From Flavobacterium collinsii (GTDB lineage: Bacteria > Bacteroidota > Bacteroidia > Flavobacteriales > Flavobacteriaceae), in contig NZ_CADCST010000084.1 in the NCBI RefSeq assembly GCF_902804485.1, positions 1 to 43,732 of the forward strand: a stretch of DNA of 43,732 bases. Direction: 5' to 3'. The notes under the pieces were generated by a model that searched no databases, was not told where the DNA came from, and was given only the letters and a program-made list of their open reading frames with translations. The position numbers were made by a program, and so were the translations under genes. Each line of letters starts with the position of its first letter. Position 1 is the stretch's first letter. Positions 8,105 to 16,837 of this stretch are shown one piece after another.

Positions 8105-10105
8105 ATGGCATTAGATTCAAAAATTCCAAATGGTCCAATATCGGACAAATGGACAAATTATAAAGATCATATTAATTTAGTAAACCCTGCTAACAAACGT
8201 AATTTAGATATTATTATTGTTGGTACAGGTTTGGCTGGAGGTTCTGCTGCGGCTACTTTGGCTGAATTAGGATATAACGTAAAAGCTTTCTGTTTTCAGG
8301 ATTCACCACGTCGTGCGCACTCTATTGCAGCACAAGGGGGAATCAATGCAGCAAAAAATTATAAAGGTGATGGTGACTCGGTTTACAGATTATTTTATGA
8401 TACTGTAAAAGGAGGTGACTACCGTGCACGTGAGGCAAACGTTCACCGTTTGGCTGAAGTTTCTGCTAATATTATTGACCAGTGTGTGGCTCAAGGGGTG
8501 CCATTGGCTCGTGAATATGGTGGATTATTGGATAACCGTTCTTTTGGTGGAACATTGGTTTCCCGTACATTTTACGCACAAGGACAAACCGGACAACAAT
8601 TATTGCTAGGAGCTTATTCTGCAATGAACCGTCAGATTGGTCGTGGAAAAGTAAAAATGTACAACCGTCACGAAATGCTTGACATTGTTATCGTGAACGG
8701 AAAAGCGAGAGGTATTATCGCTCGTAACTTAATTACAGGAGAAATTGAAAGACACTCTGCTCACGCAGTAGTAGTAGGTTCAGGAGGATACGGAAACGTA
8801 TTTTTCTTATCTACAAATGCTATGGGAAGTAACGCAACAGCAGCTTGGAAAATACATAAAAAAGGAGCGTATTTTGCGAATCCTTGTTACACACAAATTC
8901 ACCCAACTTGTATTCCGGTTTCAGGAGATCACCAGTCTAAATTGACTTTGATGTCTGAATCGTTACGTAATGACGGTCGTATTTGGGTTCCTGCGAAATT
9001 AGAAGATGCTAAAGCAATTCGTGAAGGAAAGAAAAAAGCAACTGATTTATCTGAAGCGGAAAGAGATTATTTCTTAGAAAGAAGATATCCTGCTTTTGGT
9101 AACTTAGTACCTCGTGACGTGGCGTCTCGTGCTGCAAAAGAAAGATGTGATGCTGGTTTTGGAGTTAATAAAACCGGAGAAGCTGTTTACTTAGATTTCG
9201 CAGCAGCAATTCAACGTTACGGAACGGAAGATGCTTACGTAAAAGGTTTGGATGATAAAGACACTGCTTTGGTGACTAAGTTAGGAGCTGCGATCGTGAA
9301 AAGTAAATACGGAAACTTATTCCAGATGTACTACAAAATCGTTGATGAGGATCCTTATACAACGCCAATGATGATTTATCCAGCAGTTCACTACACTATG
9401 GGTGGAACCTGGGTTGATTATAATTTAATGACTACAATTCCGGGATGTTTCTCAATTGGAGAATCTAACTTCTCTGATCACGGAGCAAACAGACTTGGAG
9501 CTTCGGCTTTGATGCAAGGTTTAGCTGATGGATATTTCGTATTGCCTTATACTATTGGAGATTATTTAGCTCCGGATATTAAAATGGGAGAAATTTCTAC
9601 AGAGTTACCGGAATTCTTAGAAGCAGAAAAAGCAGTAAAAGATCAAATCGACAGATTTATCAATAATAAAGGAACTCATTCTGTAGATTATTTCCATAAG
9701 AAATTAGGAAAAATCATGTGGGATAAAGTTGGTATGGCTCGTAATGCTAAAGGTTTGACTGAAGCTATCGAAGAAATTGCTGCTTTACGTGAAGAGTTTT
9801 ATAAAGATGTAAAAGTGCCAGGAAGCGCTAACGAATTTAATCAGGAATTAGAGAAAGCGACACGTGTTGCCGATTTCTTAGAATTAGGAGAATTGTTCGC
9901 GAAAGATGCTTTACACCGTAATGAATCTTGTGGAGGTCACTTCCGTGAGGAGTACCAGACAGAAGAGGGAGAAGCACTTCGTGATGACGAAAACTTTGCA
10001 TACGTTGCAGCTTGGGAATACAAAGGAAAACCAAGTGATGCCGTATTACACAAAGAACCTCTAATTTACGAAAACATTAAATTAGTACAGCGTAGTTACA
10101 AATAG
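8105..10105 (+). CDS. sdhA: Succinate dehydrogenase flavoprotein subunit
   Basis: 666 residues; oxidises succinate to fumarate with covalently bound FAD. The dinucleotide-binding motif is [20 protein letters not shown] (about 37-56). The FAD-linking histidine is in [18 protein letters not shown]. Active-site and substrate loops are visible: [23 protein letters not shown] and [14 protein letters not shown]. The C-terminal helical region ends in [11 protein letters not shown], which is standard. The length matches the long Bacteroidota/epsilon-type SdhA. Codon use looks strongly biased toward frequent codons, as expected of a highly expressed gene. It sits between sdhC (11 bp) and sdhB (92 bp). 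Confidence 0.97.
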   Translation: MALDSKIPNGPISDKWTNYKDHINLVNPANKRNLDIIIVGTGLAGGSAAATLAELGYNVKAFCFQDSPRRAHSIAAQGGINAAKNYKGDGDSVYRLFYDTVKGGDYRAREANVHRLAEVSANIIDQCVAQGVPLAREYGGLLDNRSFGGTLVSRTFYAQGQTGQQLLLGAYSAMNRQIGRGKVKMYNRHEMLDIVIVNGKARGIIARNLITGEIERHSAHAVVVGSGGYGNVFFLSTNAMGSNATAAWKIHKKGAYFANPCYTQIHPTCIPVSGDHQSKLTLMSESLRNDGRIWVPAKLEDAKAIREGKKKATDLSEAERDYFLERRYPAFGNLVPRDVASRAAKERCDAGFGVNKTGEAVYLDFAAAIQRYGTEDAYVKGLDDKDTALVTKLGAAIVKSKYGNLFQMYYKIVDEDPYTTPMMIYPAVHYTMGGTWVDYNLMTTIPGCFSIGESNFSDHGANRLGASALMQGLADGYFVLPYTIGDYLAPDIKMGEISTELPEFLEAEKAVKDQIDRFINNKGTHSVDYFHKKLGKIMWDKVGMARNAKGLTEAIEEIAALREEFYKDVKVPGSANEFNQELEKATRVADFLELGELFAKDALHRNESCGGHFREEYQTEEGEALRDDENFAYVAAWEYKGKPSDAVLHKEPLIYENIKLVQRSYK

Positions 10106-10110
10106 CAATT

Positions 10111-10180
10111 AGTCAAAAGACAAAAGTCTTAAAGTCAAATGGCTCAATGTTAACTGACTTTCGACTTTCGACTTTATGAC
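10111..10180. repeat. AAAGTC/GACTTT repeat between sdhA and sdhB
   Basis: AAAGTC units (10113-10138) face tandem GACTTTC units (about 10154-10175), forming an imperfect hairpin inside the operon. It could stabilise or attenuate the transcript. It looks like a simple intergenic repeat rather than a gene. Confidence 0.5.
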
Positions 10181-10197
10181 CTTCAAACTAAAACAGT

Positions 10198-10944
10198 ATG
10201 AAACTTACATTAAAAATATGGCGTCAGAAAAACGCCCAAGATAAAGGAGGAATAGTTGATTACCCAATTGACGGAATCGAACCAGATATGTCTTTCCTTG
10301 AAATGCTTGACGTTCTTAACGAACAATTAATCAATAAAGGTGAAGAGCCGGTTGCATTTGACCACGATTGTCGCGAAGGAATTTGCGGAATGTGTTCATT
10401 ATTCATCAATGGTGAAGCACATGGACCAGATAGAGGAGTAACTACTTGCCAGTTACACATGCGTATGTTTAAAGATGGAGATACGATTTTTATCGAGCCA
10501 TTTAGAGCGAAAGCTTTCCCGGTAATTAAAGATTTAGTAGTTGACAGAAGTTCTTTTGACAGAATTCAGCATGCAGGAGGTTTTATCTCGGTGAATACTT
10601 CTGGAAATACAATTGATGCCAATACAATTCCAATCAATAAACACGATGCAGATAAATCATTTGATGCTGCAGCTTGTATTGGTTGTGGAGCTTGTGTAGC
10701 AACTTGTAAAAACTCATCGGCAATGTTATTTGTTGGAGCAAAAGTTTCTCAATATGCATTGTTGCCTCAAGGTAAAGTTGAAGCAGTTGATCGTGTTTTA
10801 AACATGGTACACCAAATGGATTTAGAAGGTTTTGGTAACTGTACCAATACAGGAGCTTGTGAAATCGAATGTCCAAAAGGAATTTCTCTTGAGAATATTG
10901 CACGTATGAACCGTGAGTATTTATCAGCAAGTTTGAAAGGATAA
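10198..10944 (+). CDS. sdhB: Succinate dehydrogenase iron-sulfur subunit
   Basis: 248 residues; passes electrons from FADH2 in SdhA to the membrane anchor. The [2Fe-2S] ligands are in [16 protein letters not shown] and the CQLHM segment (about 60-90). The C-terminal ferredoxin-like part has [15 protein letters not shown] and [15 protein letters not shown], ligands of the [4Fe-4S] and [3Fe-4S] clusters. Length and order are normal for the family. It is the last gene of sdhCAB; two hairpins follow (10967-10995 and 11010-11046), of which the second is a good terminator. The 332-bp gap to the next gene contains those hairpins and a repeat cluster. Confidence 0.97.
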   Translation: MKLTLKIWRQKNAQDKGGIVDYPIDGIEPDMSFLEMLDVLNEQLINKGEEPVAFDHDCREGICGMCSLFINGEAHGPDRGVTTCQLHMRMFKDGDTIFIEPFRAKAFPVIKDLVVDRSSFDRIQHAGGFISVNTSGNTIDANTIPINKHDADKSFDAAACIGCGACVATCKNSSAMLFVGAKVSQYALLPQGKVEAVDRVLNMVHQMDLEGFGNCTNTGACEIECPKGISLENIARMNREYLSASLKG

Positions 10945-10966
10945 TATGTTTTTTATATAAAAACAA

Positions 10967-10995
10967 AAGAAGCTATTTTAAAAGAATAGTTTCTT
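10967..10995 (+). terminator. Weak hairpin after sdhB
   Basis: AAGAAGCTATT and AATAGTTTCTT form an 11-bp stem with one mismatch around a 7-base loop, 23 bases after the sdhB stop. There is no clear T-run behind it, so it may act as an RNA-end stabiliser in front of the stronger terminator at 11010. Confidence 0.45.
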
Positions 10996-11009
10996 AGCGG
11001 TTAAAAAAT

Positions 11010-11046
11010 AAGGGTCGTCTCACTTTTGAGACAGGCCCTTTTTTTG
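11010..11046 (+). terminator. Rho-independent terminator of sdhCAB
   Basis: AAGGG-tc-GTCTCA, loop CTTT, TGAGAC-agg-CCCTT, followed by a T-run to 11045. The stem is interrupted by a small internal loop. The GGGTCGTCTCA...TGAGACAGGCCC form is a common terminator style in flavobacteria. Confidence 0.8.
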
Positions 11047-11047
11047 T

Positions 11048-11204
11048 GAGCTCCAGGAGAGTGAAATATTTGTAGAAAAAAACAGGCGTTTGTATAAGCT
11101 CCAGAGGAGCGATATATTAGATCGTAAATGTATATCGCTCCTCTGGAGCTTTTTTTTATCGGTTTTGTTGAAATTCTATAAATATTTTGCCCCGGTGGGG
11201 TCTT
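11048..11204. repeat. Cluster of REP-like elements (GCTCC..GGAGC + ATATTTGTAGAA)
   Basis: At least three, perhaps four, diverged copies of one element. Copy A, plus, 11048-11082: GCTCCAGGAG then TGAAATATTTGTAGAA. Copy B, plus, from 11097: GCTCCAGAGGAGC then GATATATTAG. Copy B-prime, minus, 11131-11151: the same head inverted. Copy C, minus, 11171-11204: ACCCCACCGGGGC then AAAATATTTATAGAA. Each has a short palindromic head and an AT-rich tail. Copies B and B-prime together make a perfect 21-bp stem (11096-11116 with 11131-11151) and a T-run, so the pair can also terminate transcription. Confidence 0.75.
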
Positions 11205-11276
11205 GTTGTTGGTGTTTTTTAGATTTTTTTGTTCAATCAAAGGAGTTGTTATTTTAAGGTGCCGCTTTCTTTACTT

Positions 11277-13580
11277 TTATTCATAATAGAATTGCGAAGC
11301 GCTAATTTCCTGTTTTTCTTTTCCTTCCAGCTGAATGAAACAGTTTAAAGTTGTTCCGCCAATCTGATCAAAATAACTGATATTGATTTTATGAAAACCT
11401 TTTTCAAGTTTTGCAGTTCCATAAGCTTCGTTGAGCCAATGAATCCCGTCATTGTTAACGATTAGCTCATTGTCGATAAAAAGCTTCGATCCGTCGTCTG
11501 AAAGCGTTGAAAACGTATAATTTCCGGTTTCCGGGATATAGAGGTATCCGTCGAATTTTAAGCCAATATAGCGTTCTTTTTTCGTTTTCCATTTTTCACT
11601 GCTCACAGTGCCTTCAAAAATTCCGGAATTTACAGGTTTTACTAAATCTAAATCCTGAACCTGCTGGAATAGTGCTCCTGTAAAATACTCGTATTTTAGT
11701 CCTTTCTTAGTAGGTTTTTGTGCTAAAGCCGGTTTTAAATCCGGATTTCGGATTATTATTTTGTTGATAGAGCTTCTTCTTCCGCCCGGGCTAATCTGAA
11801 CTGTTTTGATGGTTCTGAATTCTCCTTGTGGAATATTTATGGCTACCGGTTTGGTGTATAGTTCTGCTGTCTCATCCGGGTTATAACCGTCTATGGTGTA
11901 AAAAATTTGCCCGTTTTTGATCGTTGGTTTCAGATCTAAGGTGTATTTTGAAGTGATCAAAGCTGTTTCATTTGCGCCAAAGGGTGTTGGGACTTTGTAG
12001 AGCCTTTTTTGTGCTTCTAATTTTTCTAAATGATGCGGCATGCGATTGAGAGCAAAATTATCATAATTTTTATTTTGTGGTTCTGTCCATGCGATCTCTG
12101 CTAAAGCAAACATTCGGGGATAGAGTTGGTAGTTTAATTTGGCAGGACTGGTTAAATACTCCGACCACAAATTAGACTGCACACCCATAATGTATTTTTG
12201 TTCGTCAATCGTCAGACTGTCTACAGGAGTGGGGTTGTATTGGTACATTTTTTCTACGGTCACTAATCTTCCAACGGTTAAAGGCTCATTTGGAGAATAC
12301 GCCTGGTTATAGTCAAGATACAAAACTTGCTCCGGATTCATGATTACGAAGTGTTTTTGTTTGGCTGCGGCAATTCCTCCCGATTCTCCGCGCCAGGACA
12401 TTACTGCTGCGTTTGGAGCCAGTCCGCCTTCCAGCATTTCGTCCCAGCCCAGAATTTGTCTTCCGTTGGAATTCAGGAATTTTTCGATTCTGGTGGTGAG
12501 ATAACTTTGTAATTCATGTTCGTTTTTTAAACCTAAGTCTTTGATTCTTTTTTGGCAATTCGGGCATTCTTTCCATCTTGCTTTTGGGCATTCATCACCA
12601 CCAATGTGAATGTATTTGCTTGGAAACAAAGCCATAACTTCGGTTAGAACATCTTCAAGAAAGGTAAAAGTTTCTTCTTTTCCGGCACAGAATATGTCTT
12701 CAAATACGCCCCAGTATTCAATAACTTTATAGGAACGATCGGGGAAACAGGATAAATTTGGATAAGCAGTAACTGCTGCTGTGGCATGCCCCGGCATTTC
12801 GATTTCCGGAATAACGTTTACATAATGCTCTTCGGCAAATTTTACAACGTCTTTGATTTCTTCCTGAGTGTAAAAACCTTCGTATGGATTTCCGTCAAAA
12901 AAATAAGGAAATCTTTCGAATTTATTTCCGACTAAAGTTTGTGCCCGTTTAGATCCTACTTCGGTCAATTTTGGGTATTTTTTAATCTCAATTCTCCATC
13001 CCTGATCGTCAGTTAAGTGCCAGTGAAAGTTGTTTAATTTATAACTGGCCATTTGTGCGATAAAATCTTTTATAACATCAACAGAGAAAAAGTGACGGCA
13101 AACATCTAAGTGTAAACCGCGATATCCGTATCTGGGCTCGTCTTCGATAGTAACACAGGGTAATTTTACCTCTTGATTTTTGGGTTTGTTCGGAAGCATT
13201 TGTAATAAACTCTGAACTCCATAAAACAGTCCCTCTTCACTTCCGGTAACGGTAATTTTTTTTGAGGTAATACTTATTTTATAGGCTTCTTTTTTTAACG
13301 ATGCAGATGGGTTTTTAGTAATAAATAAAACTTCAATGTTGCTTTTTTTATTGGGCGTATTTGTGTTTATGGCGGATTCAAAAAGGTTCGCAGTTTTTTG
13401 TTCTTTGGTACTGAATTTATTGTGCTCAAAAACTACTTTAATTTGTCCGTTTAAACGAATGCTGTCCCCGGTTGCTTTATAAGAATTGGGAGCAGGAATT
13501 ATCGAATTAGTAGTAGAGGAAGTTTGAGCACTTCCAAAGGAAAAACAAAATATTAAAAGGAGAAATATATTTTTTCGCAT
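11277..13580 (-). CDS. Beta-N-acetylhexosaminidase, GH20, with C-terminal PA14 domain
   Basis: 767 residues, exported. A signal peptide ends at about residue 19 (FCFSFGSAQ). A GH20 N-terminal domain covers about 25-150 and the catalytic barrel starts at YGYRGLHLDVCRHFF (151). The catalytic pair is Asp329-Glu330 in HIGGDECPKARW, which polarises the substrate acetamido group and protonates the leaving sugar. HWHLTDDQGWR (186-196) and EIEMPGHATA (259-268) are further GH20 motifs. A CHB_HEX-like region is followed by a PA14 domain at about 625-767 (YIPETGNYTFSTLSDDGSK), a likely sugar-binding module. It releases terminal GlcNAc/GalNAc from chito-oligosaccharides or glycans. It diverges from the DeoR-family regulator and shares an operator motif with both susC promoters. 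Confidence 0.93.
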   Translation of the reverse strand: MRKNIFLLLIFCFSFGSAQTSSTTNSIIPAPNSYKATGDSIRLNGQIKVVFEHNKFSTKEQKTANLFESAINTNTPNKKSNIEVLFITKNPSASLKKEAYKISITSKKITVTGSEEGLFYGVQSLLQMLPNKPKNQEVKLPCVTIEDEPRYGYRGLHLDVCRHFFSVDVIKDFIAQMASYKLNNFHWHLTDDQGWRIEIKKYPKLTEVGSKRAQTLVGNKFERFPYFFDGNPYEGFYTQEEIKDVVKFAEEHYVNVIPEIEMPGHATAAVTAYPNLSCFPDRSYKVIEYWGVFEDIFCAGKEETFTFLEDVLTEVMALFPSKYIHIGGDECPKARWKECPNCQKRIKDLGLKNEHELQSYLTTRIEKFLNSNGRQILGWDEMLEGGLAPNAAVMSWRGESGGIAAAKQKHFVIMNPEQVLYLDYNQAYSPNEPLTVGRLVTVEKMYQYNPTPVDSLTIDEQKYIMGVQSNLWSEYLTSPAKLNYQLYPRMFALAEIAWTEPQNKNYDNFALNRMPHHLEKLEAQKRLYKVPTPFGANETALITSKYTLDLKPTIKNGQIFYTIDGYNPDETAELYTKPVAINIPQGEFRTIKTVQISPGGRRSSINKIIIRNPDLKPALAQKPTKKGLKYEYFTGALFQQVQDLDLVKPVNSGIFEGTVSSEKWKTKKERYIGLKFDGYLYIPETGNYTFSTLSDDGSKLFIDNELIVNNDGIHWLNEAYGTAKLEKGFHKINISYFDQIGGTTLNCFIQLEGKEKQEISASQFYYE

Positions 13581-13603
13581 GGTTACTTTTTATGTTCGTT
13601 AAA

Positions 13604-13643
13604 CAAATTTAAGGTTTGTTGGTTAATTTGCATTTTTTTTGCA
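13604..13643 (-). promoter_or_regulatory. GH20 promoter with GCA-T8-GCA operator
   Basis: On the minus strand a -7 box TAAATTTG (13604-13611) lies 24 bp before the GH20 start. Upstream, GCATTTTTTTTGCA spans 13630-13643, its near GCA 26 bp from the box. The 14-mer is identical to two sites at 25651-25664 and 25671-25684 before susC1. No -33 TTG is seen; the repeat occupies that place. Confidence 0.6.
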
Positions 13644-13717
13644 AAAGCTATTTACGTTTAAATGTCTTTATTATAGATGAATTAACTTTTTTATTACATT
13701 GTATTCTAATTTGTTTC

Positions 13718-13748
13718 GCAATAATATTGCATTAATTGTTTACATTTG
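13718..13748 (+). promoter_or_regulatory. deoR promoter with GCAATA-A-TATTGC site
   Basis: The -7 box TACATTTG (13741-13748) is 21 bp before ATG 13770. GCA at 13718 and 13729 are again 11 bp apart and form the palindrome GCAATA-A-TATTGC, placed between the expected -33 and -7 elements. This position suits autorepression by the regulator. Confidence 0.5.
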
Positions 13749-13769
13749 CTTTAATAAAAATGAATTTGC

Positions 13770-14546
13770 ATGAATAATGATAATGAACTGGTTAATTATA
13801 CCAAGGAAGAACGTAAAAATCTTATTTTAAAAGAGATTAACCTACACACTCGTGTAAGTTTTGAAACCCTTTCGGTTAAATTATGTGTTTCAGAAGATAC
13901 CGTAAGACGCGATATTAATGAACTTGAATCAGAGTCTTTATTGATTAAAGTAAAGGGTGGTGCAATGACAAAGGCATATCACCATTCTTCTTCGAATCAA
14001 ACTTATGCAGGCGAATCCAAACAAACCATCGCGCAAAAAACATTAGGTTTGCTTCATGACGGAATGGTTTTGTTAATTGGCGGTGGAACTACCATCAGAG
14101 AATTCATCCGATTGATTCCGGATACTTTAAATCTGACCATTTTTACGGTTACTGTTTTATCGGCAGTAGAACTTCTGGACAAACCCAATGTTAAAATTAT
14201 CATGATTGGCGGCAGCATTTCTTCGTACAGCCAAATGTGTGTGAGCGGCGACGTCTATAATCAGTTGGCGAATATTAAAGTTGATTTATTGATATTAGGA
14301 ACTAATGCTTTAGATATCGAAGGCGGATTTTCAGATTCTGACTGGGAAACGGTTCAGGTAAAAAAAGCTATGATTCAGGCTTCTGAAAAAACAGCGATTC
14401 TTACTATTTCTGAAAAACTGGATACGGTTCTAAAAATGAAAATTGCCAACTTATCCGAGGTTGATTATGTGGTGACGGAAGTCGATCCCGATCACGAAAA
14501 ACTACAGGCGTATAAGAAGGCAGTTCCCAGTTTGGTTTTTATTTAG
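13770..14546 (+). CDS. DeoR/GlpR family transcriptional regulator
   Basis: 258 residues. An N-terminal winged helix covers about 12-66: RKNLILKEINLHTRVSFETLSVKLCVSEDTVRRDINELE, the DeoR HTH signature (S-x-x-T-x-R-R-D-I). The C-terminal DeoRC sensor domain resembles ribose-5-phosphate isomerase and binds phosphorylated sugars: DGMVLLIGGGTTIREF and MIGGSISSYSQMCVSGD. By position it should regulate the flanking hexosaminidase and the minus-strand catabolic genes. A likely effector would be a pathway intermediate such as KDG-phosphate or glucosamine phosphate, but that is inference. Its stop codon overlaps the stop of the convergent gene at 14543 (TTAG contains both). Confidence 0.92.
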   Translation: MNNDNELVNYTKEERKNLILKEINLHTRVSFETLSVKLCVSEDTVRRDINELESESLLIKVKGGAMTKAYHHSSSNQTYAGESKQTIAQKTLGLLHDGMVLLIGGGTTIREFIRLIPDTLNLTIFTVTVLSAVELLDKPNVKIIMIGGSISSYSQMCVSGDVYNQLANIKVDLLILGTNALDIEGGFSDSDWETVQVKKAMIQASEKTAILTISEKLDTVLKMKIANLSEVDYVVTEVDPDHEKLQAYKKAVPSLVFI

Positions 14547-15613
14547 TCCCAATTCTTTATTAAAAAGTTAATCCAGTTCTGGTGAAAGATTTTATTCAGA
14601 TCTTCGTCTGAATAACCATGACTTTTAAAAATCAGAACTAATTTTTGCAAATCGGCAATGGTGTTTAAATCGTATGGCGATTGCTCTGTACCAAAAGCTC
14701 CATCAAGATCAGAGCCTATACCAATATGATTGGCATTTCCGGCCAATTGACAAATATGATCCATGTGCTTGAAGACTGTCTCAAGATTGCAGTTTGTTCC
14801 TTGTGGAGTCGAAACACCTCTTTCCCAATCCGGAACCAGCATCCATGCATCTAAAGCCCCTCCAATAACGGCTCCTCGTGAAATCAGGGCTTTGATCATT
14901 TCATCGCTGTATTGGCGGTTGTGATTTACAAGACTTCGACAATTGTTATGACTTGCCCAAACAGGTCCGTTATAATGATCCAATGCCTGCCAGAAAGCAT
15001 CGTCACATAAATGTGTTGCATCTAAAATAATGTTCAGACGTTCCATCTCTTTTAGCAAGTCGATTCCGTTTTGTCGCATTTTTCCAGTGGCATCCGTTCC
15101 GTTTGCATATCGCCCGGGACCGTAATGTGCCGGTCCAATAGCTCTTAATCCGTATTGATGTGCTTTTTCTAAGTAAGAAATGTCAATAATAGAATCAGCA
15201 CCCTCTAAGCTTAAAATATAACCAATGGGTTTTTTGTCATTTGGCGTTCCGTCATTCCATAAATCGATTTGTTGCAGCAATGATGTTTTGTCTGTAATTG
15301 GAGTTATTTCTCCGGCTTCTTCCATGGTTTTGTACCACGCGAGCTGTCCCTGTGTTTGTGCCCAGGCCTGCTCAGGTGAATTCCAGCCGGGAATAATGCT
15401 GCCGGGTTTTACAAATCGTGCAATTTGAGTGGCAACTACAATTCCGATATTTCCTCTTCGCAAATCAGGAAAAGAAACCGTTGCACGCTCGCGATCCGGT
15501 TTGTCAGTCATTCCTTTTTCCAAATGGCGCAAAGTAGGTACGTCATTTCTTAAATCTCGATTCCATTCCATCGCATTCATGCTAAGGTCTAAATGGGCGT
15601 CTATTATAAACAT
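14543..15613 (-). CDS. M19 (renal dipeptidase-like) amidohydrolase; candidate N-acetyl-amino-aldonate deacetylase
   Basis: 356 residues, no signal peptide, so probably cytoplasmic, unlike lipid-anchored renal dipeptidase. Metal and catalytic motifs of the family are all present: His7 and Asp9 in DAHLDL, the bridging Glu in LSLEGADS, His in DATHLCDD, His in WASHNNCR, and Asp in IGIGSDLDGAFG. Family members cleave dipeptides with a C-terminal D-residue, and some cleave N-acyl-D-amino acids. Here it ends a run with a PLP dehydratase-like enzyme, KDPG aldolase and KDG kinase, so N-deacetylation of N-acetyl-D-glucosaminate (formally an N-acyl-D-alpha-amino acid) is a reasonable role. A plain D-amino-acid dipeptidase is the alternative. 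It is separated from the gene before it by 105 bp. Confidence 0.85.
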   Translation of the reverse strand: MFIIDAHLDLSMNAMEWNRDLRNDVPTLRHLEKGMTDKPDRERATVSFPDLRRGNIGIVVATQIARFVKPGSIIPGWNSPEQAWAQTQGQLAWYKTMEEAGEITPITDKTSLLQQIDLWNDGTPNDKKPIGYILSLEGADSIIDISYLEKAHQYGLRAIGPAHYGPGRYANGTDATGKMRQNGIDLLKEMERLNIILDATHLCDDAFWQALDHYNGPVWASHNNCRSLVNHNRQYSDEMIKALISRGAVIGGALDAWMLVPDWERGVSTPQGTNCNLETVFKHMDHICQLAGNANHIGIGSDLDGAFGTEQSPYDLNTIADLQKLVLIFKSHGYSDEDLNKIFHQNWINFLIKNWD

Positions 15614-15718
15614 AGTATTTTTTTAAGGCACAAAGGTTCAGAGGTTTTCTGCAAGGTCTATAATCTTTACTCTATTCTCTTTCCTCTTCGCTCTATTTTC
15701 TATTTTTTTTCTCTGTTG

Positions 15719-16834
15719 CTAGATATTAATTTTTCTGCTGCGGGCCACAACCTGCCATTGATCGCAGATCTGATGTTCATTATTTACAACCTGAACGGAG
15801 TCATAAAGGGCACAGGTTGGGCAAACATGATAAGGTTGTGCGTAAATAGTATCGCCGATAGCATATTCGTTTTTTCCTTTGTTTTCGATAATCAAATGTT
15901 CTTCTGAATGTCCGGTGGGGATTAGATTCTCATCGTTTAAAATCACAAGTCTTTTATCGATTGGGTTTTCAGAAGCTATAGCTTTGTATCCAATATCAAT
16001 ACAAAAAGTAGAAGAAGTTGGTTTTGAAACTATGGTTCCGACAATGACCAGTGCGGGTTTGAAATTTTGCTCCGGTAGATGAATTTGATAATTGGAATCC
16101 CAGAAAACAAAAGTTCCGGGACTGCATTCTACATTTTTCTGAGCCGAATAAAATGGAAAAGTATTAGATCCTCCGGCAACAATTTTCAGTTCGTAATCAA
16201 ATTTTTCCTGAATAGTCTTTATTTCTTCATTGATACTGAAGAAAATATTGGAAGCTATTGATGTTCGGTGTTCGATATCACCTTTTAAATGACCGTCGTA
16301 AATGTGGATACCTGCGAAATGAATGTTTTTTAACTTAATAATTTCGTCAATTAAGGCTCCCCAATTTTTAGAAATTGAGATTCCGGTTCTGTTCATTCCG
16401 GTATTCAAATCCAGATATACAGTTAGGGTCAGATTGTTTTTATGCGCGATGGTATCCAGTGCTTTTGCCGATTCGAAATTATCTACAATTGTCGAAAAAG
16501 CGATAGCTGGATATTTTTGAATTAACGAAATCCATCTTTCTTTTTTAACACCAACAGGTTGATAGGCGAGAAGCACATCCGGAATTTCGTGTATGGCGGC
16601 AAGTTCAGCTTCGGCAATTGTAGCACATTTAATTTTGTTGATGTTGTAAGTTTTAAATAAATCCAGAATTTCCCCAATTTTATGGGTTTTGATATGTGGT
16701 CTTAATTTTTGAGTATCACCGTTTACAGACTCAATCAAATGCTCAATATTGGACTGAATGCGATCTTCGTAAACAGCCAAAAATGGAGTATCAACACGGA
16801 TTTCGGAATTTATTTTCCACCAATTGTTTCGCAT
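15719..16834 (-). CDS. Fold-type III PLP enzyme, D-threonine aldolase/D-serine dehydratase family; candidate D-glucosaminate dehydratase
   Basis: 371 residues. The N-terminal alanine racemase-like barrel holds the PLP lysine, most likely Lys49, in RPHIKTHK. Phosphate-binding residues are in IVAGGSNTF, and GTFVFWDSNY follows. The C-terminal metal site HxC is His336-x-Cys338 in YHVCPTC, as in eukaryotic-type D-serine dehydratase (His-x-Cys) rather than D-threonine aldolase (His-x-Asp). The family eliminates ammonia from beta-hydroxy D-amino acids. D-Glucosaminate is such a compound, and elimination would give 2-keto-3-deoxygluconate, the substrate of the kinase encoded two genes upstream. It starts 3 bp after the KDPG aldolase stop, so co-translation is likely. 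D-serine or D-threonine remain possible substrates. Confidence 0.85.
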   Translation of the reverse strand: MRNNWWKINSEIRVDTPFLAVYEDRIQSNIEHLIESVNGDTQKLRPHIKTHKIGEILDLFKTYNINKIKCATIAEAELAAIHEIPDVLLAYQPVGVKKERWISLIQKYPAIAFSTIVDNFESAKALDTIAHKNNLTLTVYLDLNTGMNRTGISISKNWGALIDEIIKLKNIHFAGIHIYDGHLKGDIEHRTSIASNIFFSINEEIKTIQEKFDYELKIVAGGSNTFPFYSAQKNVECSPGTFVFWDSNYQIHLPEQNFKPALVIVGTIVSKPTSSTFCIDIGYKAIASENPIDKRLVILNDENLIPTGHSEEHLIIENKGKNEYAIGDTIYAQPYHVCPTCALYDSVQVVNNEHQICDQWQVVARSRKINI

Positions 16835-16837
16835 AAT

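Noticed and set aside
11001..11240. A 79-residue open frame on the minus strand across the repeat cluster.
   Set aside because: It is made of repeat and terminator sequence with no protein-like pattern.
14543..14546. Overlapping stop codons of deoR and the M19 gene as a regulatory feature.
   Set aside because: A TTAG overlap is a simple result of tight convergent packing; no hairpin is present there.
15614..15718. Possible small gene or promoter between the PLP enzyme and the M19 gene.
   Set aside because: The 105 bp are pyrimidine-rich low-complexity sequence without a start codon in a useful frame or a TAnnTTTG box on the minus strand.
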